Source of the DNA: Dallia pectoralis
Lineage: Eukaryota; Chordata; Actinopteri; Esociformes; Umbridae
NCBI GenBank assembly: GCA_029465975.1
Contig: CM055730.1
Location: forward strand, 6,364,801-6,428,800
Direction of reading: 5' to 3'
DNA: 64,000 nucleotides
The notes beneath the pieces are model-generated. The model saw only the letters and a program-made list of their open reading frames with translations. It searched no databases and had not been told where the DNA came from. Position numbers and translations under genes: made by a program. Within the stretch, counting starts at the first letter, position 1. Each line of letters starts with the position of its first letter. Shown here piece after piece: positions 12,280 through 24,600 of the stretch.

Positions 12280-15200
12280 GGTGTGCGTGTGTGTGTTCCC
12301 TCCAGTAAACTCAGGCCGTCCATGATGCAACATCTGCTTAGGAGACTGGTGTTTGATGTTCCTCTGCTCAATGAACACACCAAGATGCCGCTCAAGGTTT
12401 GAATAGATGTGTTTCTGATTAATTGATTTTGTTGACTGGTTTCAATGACAATGTACTTGAGCGACATTTCACTCACTGGTGTGTGTGCGTGTGCGTGTGC
12501 GGTGATCAGAGTTGTTTAGTCTTTGACCCTTGACCTTTTTGTTTCAGCTCTTGACCTATCACTATGAGCGTTGTTGGAAGTACTACTGTTTGACGGGCGG
12601 CTGGGGAAGCTTTGGGGCTTCGTCTGACGAAGAGCTACACCTCTCAAGGAAGCTGTTCTCTGGGATCTTTGATGCTTTGTCTCGCAAGGTACATTTTAAA
12701 CATCAATAAGATAAGCACCTATGATTAATCTAACAATAACCATTTTTATTATTATGTGGTATTTAATGTTCTGTTTGAAGTGCTTTCTGTTTTTATAGAA
12801 TTGGTCTAGTGTTTTGTGTTTTTGTATTAGAATAGCACTGCCAGACAACTAGGTAAGGCAGTGTGAGGATTTTGGGGCCCCCTAGTGGTCAGTGGGAAAC
12901 ACTGTTTATTGCTTACTACTGCTGTTGTACATTCAACTATCCCCCGACCAGACACTTGTAATCTAGGCACATGGACACACACACACAAACACACACAAAC
13001 ACAAACAAACACAAACAAACACAAACACACACAAACACACACACACAATTACACACACACACACACACAAACACACACAAACACACACACACACACACAA
13101 TCACACAATCACAAACACACACACAAACACAAACACACACACACAACCAGTCTGTGATGATAAATAGCGGTTGTCTCCTGACCACTCCAGAGGTATGACC
13201 AGGAGCTGTTTAAGCTGGCCCTTCCCTGCCTCAGTGCCGTGGCTGGGGCCCTGCCTCCTGATTACATGGAGAGCAGCTACGTCACCATGATGGAGAAACA
13301 GTCCTCTATGGACTCGGAGGGAAACTTCACCCCACAGCCCGCCGACACCAACCAGTAAGACCCAGTTCACCTTCTGTTTTTAAATAAAACTCTACTATTA
13401 GGGACTGCTTTCTAACATTTATTTACCGTACTGGGATGCTTTGTTCCGTTTTGTACCATGATGTGTTTATAATAATAATGTGTTTCCCAGCGTTATAGAA
13501 TGCCTTCCGTCATAACAGACTGCCTGCTCCCTATTTTGTCTTCACCAACAGTGTGAACGTGCCGGAGAAACTGGATTACTTTGTCAACAAATATGCAGAG
13601 CATTCCCATGAGAGATGGTCAATGGAAAAGGTGAAGCCTAATTCATATGGCTGTGTGTGTGTGTGCGTGTGTGTGTGTGTGTACATCATTTGAGTCATTT
13701 TGCCACAGTCAGTTAGGTAATTCATTATAAGATACCAAGGTGGGGTCTGTTTGGTCTGTTTGACCATTTGCTGTTTGTGTTTATTTCTGCGCTGCATCAG
13801 TTGGCCAACGGCTGGGTTCACGGCGACCAATTCTCTGAGTCAATGAAGACCCAACCTCTACTGAAGCCCTACAAAAGTCTGTCTGAGAAGGTAAGAAACC
13901 ATTCAGACTTACAGAGATGAGACAAAATATTATGACCAATATTACTGGTCCGCCAAAACAGTGCTGACCAGCAGAGGCCTGGACTCACCAAGATCCCTGA
14001 AGGTATCCTGTGGTATCTGGCACCAAGACATTAGCTCCCCTTCCTGTCCTCCCCCCGTCCTCCCCATGTCCTCCCCCTGTCCTCCCCCGTCCTCCCCCTG
14101 TCCTTACCCTGTCCTTACCCTGTCCTTCTTCTGTCCTCCAGGATAAAGAGATCTACCGCTGGCCTATTAAAGAGTCTCTGAAGACGATGGTGGCGTGGGG
14201 CTGGAGCATCGAGCGGACCAGGGAAGGAGACCCAGCTGGATTACACAACCGAACCCGTAGAATATCTCAGATTAGCCAGGTAGAACACATTGGTTCTGCA
14301 CACAATGCATAGCACGACATCAGAGCGTGACACATGTTTTATTTTTACAGATGCATGCTCTATGCATCACATGCTCTATCCTTTCAATTTATTATGAAAC
14401 CTTTCCTGTTGTTGACTTGTAAAACAAATCCAGACTTTAATCGTTATTAGTGAGCATCAAAATGGATTGAATATAGCTGGGCAGCATTCCCACTATTCCT
14501 AGTAACCCCGAAATTACTGGAATTCTCAATATTTCCTTTAATCCCAGTACTTAAAATATTCTGAATTTGTATAGTATTCCTAATATTTCTAGTGTACTTG
14601 TGATTTCAAAATATTCCCTCCCAAAAACCAGCTTTATATTATATATTACTAGTTCTCCAAATACCCTCAGTATTTCAAATAATCCTGGCTTTTCAAATTG
14701 TCCTAATATTCTCTGTAATCACAATATACCTGGAATTTCCAATATTCCCAGAAATCCCAGTATTCCTGGTGTAGCAATATTTCTGGTAGCATAACATTTT
14801 CTTGTTAATTCCAATATTCCCGGTTTTTTGGTATTCCAAATATTTTTTAAATTTCTGGTAATCCCAAAGTTTCTGGTATTTATAATTATTCTCAATATTC
14901 TTTTTCAGTTTTCCCAATGTGCCTGGTATTCCCATTTTTCTTTATATGCTGGATTTCCAATATGTTCCGGTATTCCCATTATTCCATCCTTTTAATACAA
15001 CAGTCTCCATCTCTGTTGTCCATTCAGCAGCACTCTTTGGAAGGAGCTCCCGGGTTTAGCCCCAGACCAATTGACATGAGCAACGTTACGCTGTCTCGTG
15101 ACCTGCACGTGAGTGACACAGCGTTTAACTACCCCCCTACATAACCTCTGAGTGACACAGCATTTAACTACCCCCCTACATAACCTCTGAGTGACACAGC

Positions 15201-18200
15201 ATTTAACTACCCCCCTACATAACCTCTGAGTGACACAGCATTTAACTACCCCCCTACATAACCTCTGAGTGACACTACACAGCATATAGCCTTCCCCCTA
15301 CATAACCTCTGAGTGACACTACACAGCATTTAACTAACCCCCTACATAACCTCTGAGTGACACAGCATTTAACTACCCCCCTACATAACCTCTGAGTGAC
15401 ACTACACAACATATAGCCTTCCCCCTACATAACCTCTGAGTGACACTACACAGCATTTAACTAACCCCTACATAACCTCTGAGTGACACTACACAGCATT
15501 TAACTAACCCCCTACATAACCTCTGAGTGACACTACACAGCATTTAACTTACCCCCTACATAACCTCTGAGTGACACTACACAACATATAGCCTTCCCCC
15601 TACATAACCTCTGAGTGACACTACACAGCATTTAACTTACCCCCTACATAACCTCTGAGTGACACTACACAGCATATAGCCTACCCACTAGATAACCTCT
15701 GAGTGACACTACACAGCATTTAACTTACCCCCCTACATAACCTCTGAGTGACACTACACAACATATAGCCTTCCCCCTACATAACCTCTGAGTGACACTA
15801 CACAGCATTTAACTTACCCCCTACATAACCTCTGAGTGACACTACACAGCATATAGCCTACCCACTAGATAACCTCTGAGTGACACTACACAGCATTTTG
15901 CCTACCCCCTACATAACCTCTGAATTTGTCATTATGTCTTTATAGTCCATGGCAGAACTGCTTGCAGAAAACTATCACAATATTTGGGCGAAGAAGAAAA
16001 AACTTGAACTGGAGGGTAAAGGTATGTGAACAGAGACCTTTGCCATCAAGCCCTTAGAAGGTTAGGTTTTGCTCCACTTTGTAGATTATCTGATAAATAA
16101 CCTCTTGCTCCCAATCATGACACTATGCTGTTCTGTCACACTTTGTCTCTCTCTGTCTCTGCTTTTTGGCCTTTGTCTCTCTGTTTCCTGTCAATTATAT
16201 AAGACAGTACTGTTTTCTGAAGAAGGTAATGCTCGATTGTACCTACTGTAGCACATTGCCCCTAGCAAAAGAAATGAGGCATGTTTCCTTTAAACCCTGT
16301 CTGTAGCTGCCCTGTAGGCTAGCAACTACTACAATAATAAGCAGGGACCTAAAGGAACAATGTTTCTTCAACCAGTGAATCTTGTCAATAATGTGCTATT
16401 GACTGCTAGCAGGCTATTCACTTGGCCTTGCATCAGATTTCTTGTTGGCTGGGCTGAAGTCAGTTCTGCTAAGAACCAGCAGGTGTCGCTGTGGCTCCGT
16501 GGAGTGTTGTCAAGCCCTGTTGTGGTCTCGCACTCTTTCACACTCTTTCACACTCTTTCTCTCTTCCTCTGATCTCATCTTGATCCAGGTGGAGGGAGCC
16601 ACCCTCTTCTAGTCCCCTATGACACGCTCACTGCCAAAGAGAAATCCAAAGACCGGGAAAAGTCACAAGACATCCTCAAGTTCTTTCAGATAAATGGCTA
16701 CAGTGTATCCAGGTGAGAATGGGATGATAATTTGATAACACGTCTCAAAGTGGAGCACGCTTTCTTTCTCTGTCCTTTCTGTTCTTGATCTGCCTGTCTG
16801 ATTGACAGGCTGGCTTGTTGATGGTCTGACTGACTGACTGGCTGGGGGGTTGACTGATTGACAGATTGTTTGGTTGATTGACTGGTTGACAGACTAACTT
16901 GACCGACTGGCTGACTTTTTTACTAACTGACAGGATGGTTGACTTACTGACTGGCTAGTCCTCCTTCACTGACGGGCTGGATGACTGTGTGTATTTTTAC
17001 AGGGCTATGAAGGAGCAAGAGTTGGACACACCGTCCATAGAGAAGCGTTTTGCATACACTTTCCTGCAGCAACTAATCACCTATGTTGACGAAGCTCATG
17101 AACACATGCTGGAGTTTGGTAAGAATATCTTTATTGATTCTAGAGTTTGGTAAGAATATCTTTATTGATTCTAGAGTTTGGTAAGAATATCTTTATTGAT
17201 TCTAGAGTTTGGTAAGAATATCTTAATTGATGCTGGAGTTTGGTAAGAATATCTTAATTGATGCTCGATTTTGGTAAGAATACCTTTATTGATGCTGGAG
17301 TTTGGTAAGTGTCTACCTAAATAAAAAGCATGACCAAGTTTTTGTTTCTGTTTTTGTTTGTGTTCTGATGTTTGTCTACTCTCTGTAGATATTGGGACTC
17401 GACCAAAAGGGGAGAAGATACCTCACGAGCAGCAGATGAAGTTCTTCGGAAAGGTCTGATCTGGTTCTTGCCTGAATTCTTTACCGCCAGTCTGAGCACC
17501 TCTTAAACCAAAAACACGATTTACACCTGAATGAAAACATACTTTCAATCGGTGTACTTTGATGATCCCAGGATATTCAACCACAGATCAAATGGATTCC
17601 ACTTATAGATCGAATGTAATTTCAGAGAATTGCCTGGCTATTCTGTACCAATTCATAGCACCTCAGAAAAAGCTGTTATCTTCTAGTCAGAAAATCAATA
17701 CAGTGCATTACAAAGAAGCAGACCATTAAAGGAGAACTTTACTATTTTACACCTGGATGTTCCATGGTTCCTCGCCCTAAAGGTGGGCTATTGGCCAAGA
17801 AAAAAAGGAATTGAAATCCATGCTTCAGTTGTTTTTAATCAGCCATCACAGCCGTCAGCTATTATTAGCCAAGAGTCATTGAACGGACTGTATACCCTGA
17901 TGAGCCAGAACATTATGACTGCTTCATGCCCCTATCTTTTTTTAAAGCATCTGTGACCCAAATGATTCATATCTGTGTCCATCTGATTCATATCTGTGAC
18001 CAACTGATTCATATCACTGATTCATACTTGAATGTGATGTGTCACATTACTGATTTTCTGTTCACTAATTTCCTTACATGAAGTGTAATGATGCTTTTAT
18101 ACAGTATTTGAATCCTGTGTATTGTCGACTTATGGGACTTATCTAATTCTTTGTTCACTAGGTGGTACTGCCCTTAGTTGACCAGTACTTCAAGAATCAT

Positions 18201-21200
18201 CGTCTATACTTCCTGTCCACAGCCATCCGACCAATCAGCAGTGGTGGCCACGCCTCTAACAAGGAGAAAGAGATGGTGACCAGGTAAGAGATGTTTAGTG
18301 TATTTTGATGTATGACATCGATACAATATTTCAATACCCAAAGATAGTTAACTGATGTGATGTGATGAATGTCTTGGACATTCCCTTGGTAATTTGGTCC
18401 ATACTGATAATTCCAGTTCGCACAATTAACAAAATATTCACTCAGGACTGTGGATAAATACTTTCCAAGAAGTGGAAACCCAGAGTGTGTAACACTGGCC
18501 TTGAATATTTGTGTAATCTTCTCACCCTGGTGACTGCTGACGCCTGACACAGTGGTGTTTTTAAATCTCTCAGCTGTGTAGATCTAAGTGAAACTGATAT
18601 CACTCACTTTGTTAAGAACTGCATACGTTCTCTCTTCACCTTCAAGTTTCTTCACTCGATTATCTCTTGTGTTTTTTATGTTTCATCCTCTGTTTTCTTC
18701 TTCTTTCTTTCCCTTCATGTTTCTTCTTCAGTCTATTCTGCAAACTTGGAGTTCTTGTCAGACATAGGATTTCACTGTTTGGTAAGAACGGTTTGGGAGT
18801 GTGCTTCTAAAGATATTGGGGGCAATTCTGCATCATTAATGGCACCCTATTCCATATAAGGCCCTACTTCTGAGTGGAGACATTTGGGACATATTGTTAA
18901 TGTGCTGCTCTGTCTGGTGCTCTGAAATACTTTATCACAAAGCTGAACCTAGCCCCTCCCCCTAGCCTCTGACCCTAGCCTCTCCTCTGGCCTAGGTGTC
19001 CCTAGCCCCTCCCCCAGAACTAGCTGACCCTAGCCCCTCCCACTGGCCTCTGACCCTAGCCTCTTCTCTGGCCTAGGTGTCCCTAGCCCCTCACCAGAAC
19101 TAGCTGACCCTAGCCCCTCCCACTGGCCTCTGACCCTAGCCTCTCCTCTGGCCTAGGTGACCCTAGCCCCTCCCCATGTCTTAGCTGACCCTTGCTCTTA
19201 TTCCTGCTCCTAGATCCTCCCCGTGGCCCTTGCTCCTCCTACTGGCCCTTGCTCCTCCTACTGGCCCTCACTCCTCCATCTGGCCTTAGCACTCACCCCT
19301 TACCCTAGATCTTATTCTTGGCCCTAGATCTCAGCGTTTCAGTTCCATCTACTCTGCCTTTTCCCATACAGTAGATATCTATGATTCATGTTACACATAG
19401 TCTACATAAGATGTTGCTATGCAAACTTTCCTGAGCCGATTATGAAGGCTTTTCTGGCTCTGCATGGATTCAACAGACAACAACCTACTTCATATGGAGT
19501 GTATTGGACTGCTATTTTGCATGTTTTTAAAGCCACACCACAGCATTAATAATAGTTAAGACATTAGCTAAAGCAGCATCCGCCTATTTTGGTGGGTCGT
19601 TTTTCCTTTCCAAATGTAACCTCTTTAGCCCTTAATTTGGTGACTTAATTAAACAATAAGCATTGCTTGGTCCTTGGTACTAGAATAATTAGAAAGCCTC
19701 TCCAAATTTACATTCATATTACCACCTTCTTCTAGATAAATCGCGAACGGGCTTGGACACTGTGATGTGGATTAAGAGTGTTGATCTGGTCATGTCTTTG
19801 CATGAGTGTGATTCAAATTAGCACCAGCATGCTTTAAGTGTCCCAAATGGCATCATGTTCCCTATTTCGCCTGTAAGCTCTAGTGTGAAGTAGTGCACTA
19901 TAAATTGCCATCACTTGACATTTGGGACGCGTCCACGGCGTGGTGTAGTAATATGAGTCCCAATATGTCTCGATGCTGGTTGAACATGCTGTTCCCTTAT
20001 GTTCACTCACAGGAAACGATGCTACCTCCATAGTGAACTGTCTACACATACTGGGACAGACACTGGACGCCAGGTTAGTCACGTCGATCTGTTTCAACAG
20101 TGTTCTATGGGTTTTTGCACCAAAGTTATACAGTGAAAAATAACTTCCACCCGGTTAAGAATCCACACATCTTTGCACACTAGAAAGGCATGCGCGAATG
20201 GTGGATTGAGTAGAAAGAGTGGATATTTATTTTGGGCAGAGTACCCTTTAATGTGAATACATTCCTATAAGTGTTTGGGCAGAGAACAGTTTGTTTTGGC
20301 TCTTTACTTTGATTTGAAATGATACATTGACAATAGGGTATAACCTCTAGCTGTGAAGTTGTGTATTTTAATCCATACTGGAATGCACTATTTAAAAATA
20401 ACAACCGTTTTGTACATGGTCACCCCATTTAAGGGAACCAAAAACATTTGAACAACTGTCTTCTCAGCTTGTCTCATTAGGCGGATTAGCATGCCCAAGA
20501 GAGATGTCTATGTCTAGTCTGGATTCTAGGGTTTGCGTTTACATTTGGAGTCAGTAGCTGGTGACGCTGACAACACAAGTACCTAAAGAGTATTGTCAAG
20601 CATTGTGATTCAGCAAATGACCTGGTCGACCTTTAGTGATGAAGTCTCAACTGAATTGAATGTGATTTTAGGGCAGTAATAAAGTGTCAACTGAATTTAA
20701 TATGATTTCAGGACAGTAATGAAGAGTCAACGGAATTGATTGTGATTTCAGGACAGTGATGAAGAGTCAACTGAATTGATTGTGATTTCAGGACAGTGAT
20801 GAAGAGTCAACTGAATTGATTGTGATTTCAGGACAGTAATGAAGACGGGTCTGGAGACGGTCAAGGCGGCATTGAGAGGGTTTTTCGACGACGCGGCCGA
20901 AGACCTGGAGAAGACATTGGACAACCTGAAACAGGGCCAGTTCACACACAGTCGGAGCCAACCAAAAGGAGTGACCCAGATTATCAACTACACCACCGTG
21001 GCTCTGCTGCCGGTCCTCTCATCGCTGTTCGAGCATATTGGACAGAACCTTTTCGGCGAAGATCTCATATGTAAGTAGACAAGAGGAAGGTAACAGACCC
21101 AGATAGAGGGCATTTTCAACCGAGCCCAACAGGAGATTCTGTAGGACCCAAGGACACGCCCCTCATGCTGTCTGGTAAATTTTTAATAATCTGAGGTGAG

Positions 21201-21657
21201 ACGGTGGGATCGCTTTTCGAGGGCCGTGTGTTTCCTGGACTAGCATGGCCATTTTAAAGGTGATCTGTATCAGATGTATGGTTGATTGTGGTCCAGCGAT
21301 ACAGGATCTACGTGTGATGATACATCCTCGTGATGTGTGTGGTTTAATATGTGACCTGTGCTGCTGTTTCCTTGGTCTCCAACACAGTGGACGATGTTCA
21401 GGTGTCGTGTTATCGCATCCTCAACAGCCTGTACGGTTTAGGCACCAACAAGAGCATCTATGTAGAAAGGTAATCTCAAATGGTTTCGTCTGATCTTTTA
21501 GTCTCCCCGTTCGATGCATTCGTTCATCTGGGATCCCAGAAGGCAGTCATGCGTGTAATTGCTGGCTTTGCATCCATGTGCGGTGTTTTCTCATTTGATT
21601 TGTAAAAGCATCACTTTGTGTGTAATGAATTAATGTTTGTGCTTATATTTGTGCATA

Positions 21658-21699
<42 letters not shown>

Positions 21700-24600
21700 A
21701 CATTTTTTAAAGCTACTGAATGCATTTTAAGTGTTGTTAATTTCCCTGGACTGCCTTTGGCTAATTAAATGCTTTGTCTAATTGGGTCAGTATAAGAAAA
21801 ACACTTCTTACACCAAACCACGGATATTCAGTCCACAGACATGATTGGCTGAGAGCCCGCCAGGTTGCCCAGCTAAACAGCTATTGTTTTAGTATATTTT
21901 AAAATGATTCCGTTGACAAAAACTACCATCCCACAAAACTGGCTAAAATTCCGGTGAATATTTCTTAAACCAAACGGGCATAGACAGTATTATTCCAGCC
22001 GTATAAAATATCCCAATATCCCTAGTGTGAAAAACTATTTCCAGCTGACTGCGATGGGGCTTTATATGAATCCTCTCTGGACTGCAGGCAGCGTCCGGCC
22101 CTGGGGGAGTGTCTGGCAGCATTCTCGGGGGCGTTTCCTGTGGCCTTTCTGGAACCTGAACTGAACAAGTACAACAACTACTCTATTTACATTACCAAGA
22201 ACCACCGGGACAGAGCAGGTACTGGACAGGAGAGCGTTTGGAATGTTCCGGAATAAATGTAGCCAAGCCATTTGTGGAATGCAATATAGAGGCAGAGTTT
22301 TGGTTTGACAGAAATGGCGTGGAGTAATATGTGGATTCAGCGTTCAAATTGACACACTTTGTCTCTCCGCAATCTCTTTTTCTCCATCTCTGTCGCTTTA
22401 CTCATGTTCCATCTGGTTTGCTTTTCTCCATCTCTCTGTTCCTCACCACGTTTGGTTATTCCCGCTCTCTACCCAGCTCTAGGTTTGCCGTCCCAGGTAG
22501 GACAGATGTGTCCACTTATCCCATCCCTGGAGAAATCTCTAGAAGAAATTCTGGACCTGGCTGAGTCCGGCCTTCGCTACACTCAGATGCCCCATGTCAT
22601 GGAGGTGTGGCCATATTATGTGTCTGATTGAACCTTTATTTTACAAGGTCATATTTCTGTATCAATCCATTGATGATATAGGGAATTACAAATTTATTTG
22701 AAAGTGACATGATTCCTTATTTGGCTCTAGATTTAGCTCTATTTAGAAATTATACCGGAATTAAATTATATGAATTGTGGGGTCAGATTTAATTTGAGGC
22801 TATATGTGTCAATTTCAGATGAATAATACAGTGTGTTTGGCTACAAGTATGTGGGGAATATTCCTGCCTGATGCTCTGCCAGGCCTGTACTTCAGCTGTG
22901 TACTTCAGCTGTGTACTTCAGCTGTGTACTTCAGCTGTGTACTTCAGCTGTGTACTTCAGCTGTGTACTTCAGCTTTACTTCTAGCCTATTCCGGAGCCT
23001 TCAGTGTGGTGTTGTTGTGATTGTGTCTGTCTGTCTGTCTGCCTGCAGGTGGTGCTGCCCATGCTATGTAGCTACATGTCTCACTGGTGGGAGCACGGCC
23101 CTGAGAACCACCCCCTGGAGAGAGCAGACAGCTGCTGTACCAACCTCACATCGGACCACATGAACAACCTACTGGGGAACATCCTGAAGATCATCTACAA
23201 CAACCTGGGGATCGACGAGGGCGCCTGGATGAAGCGGCTTGCAGGTTGAGCCTTTATTCAGATAGAGCACAGGTCACCGACGCAGCTCTTATTCGCAGTC
23301 TCTTATGTGTTTGTTGTTACTCAGTCCTCCAGGCACTAACATATTAGTCTGTTGTTTTGGTTGTAAACCCCTACTCAGGACCTAAGCCAAATTCCACCGT
23401 ACATAGTTTTCATTTTGCTGTCTCTCTTCTGTCTCCGCCTCCAGTGTTCTCTCAGCCAATCATCAGTAAGGCGAAGGCGGGTTTGTTGAAAACACACTTC
23501 CTGCCGCTGATGGAGAAGCTGAGGAAGAAGGCGGCTACGGTGCTCCTGGATGAGGAACACATGAAGGCCGAGGGACGAGGGGAGATGTCTGAGGCTGAGC
23601 TACTCATCCTGGATGAGTTCACCATCCTCGTTCGTGACCTCTACGCTTTCTATCCACTCCTCATCCGCTTCGTCGACTATAATAGGTAACACGGTTCAGG
23701 CGGAGAACGGACTAGTTCTGGTGTTAAAATGTTACAAAAAAGCAGGAGTGAAAGGAAATGAATTGTTCTGATTCCATTCCATTTCTGGTAATAAGTCCTG
23801 CTAATAATACCTACTGTAACTTGCTTTCCATTGGTTTTTGTCTTAGAGCTAAATGGCTGAAGGAGCCAAACCCTGAAGCGGAGGAGCTATTTCGCATGGT
23901 AGCAGAGGTCTTCATATTCTGGGCCAAGTCTCACGTGAGCTACACACACACATATACACCTATCATTAAAAATCACGGTTTCGGCTTCAAGGAACGATTT
24001 CACGCTTTTATCAACGTGCGACAGCTTCTATTGGCAATCCGCAAGGCACTCTGAAAGTGCTTTCACTTTTTTATTTGGACTCATATTCAAATCCTATCCC
24101 ATCCTGTTGGATTTATGCAGCACCTCTTTCTAAAAGAAATCAATTTTACATTTGCTTCCTTGGCAGCGGGAGCTAAGCCGACTGTGATGCTTCCCCAACG
24201 CCTTTATGTGCGTCCGTGCTTTTTCAAGTCCGCTGTCACCCTGAAGCCTTATTAGCATAAATCCTCTGGGATGTCCAATAATTTTATATTCTTCAACTGT
24301 AGAATTTTAAACGGGAGGAGCAGAACTTTGTGGTTCAGAATGAGATCAACAATATGTCCTTCCTCATCACAGACACCAAGTCTAAGATGTCCAAGGTGAG
24401 TGGCCTTATTATTGTGCCTTTTATTACTCTAACTGGCCCAAGTCAATGTTAAGACCTAAAACTCATTGAGATGATGTTGTGTCATGACCGATAAATACCA
24501 ATTCATGCTGACCTAAAGCAGGCAGCAGCGTTAAAGCAGCCTTACAATCATTTTCTTCAAAGCGATGTTAGAGACTGTGTTGCATGGGTTTGTTGTTGTT

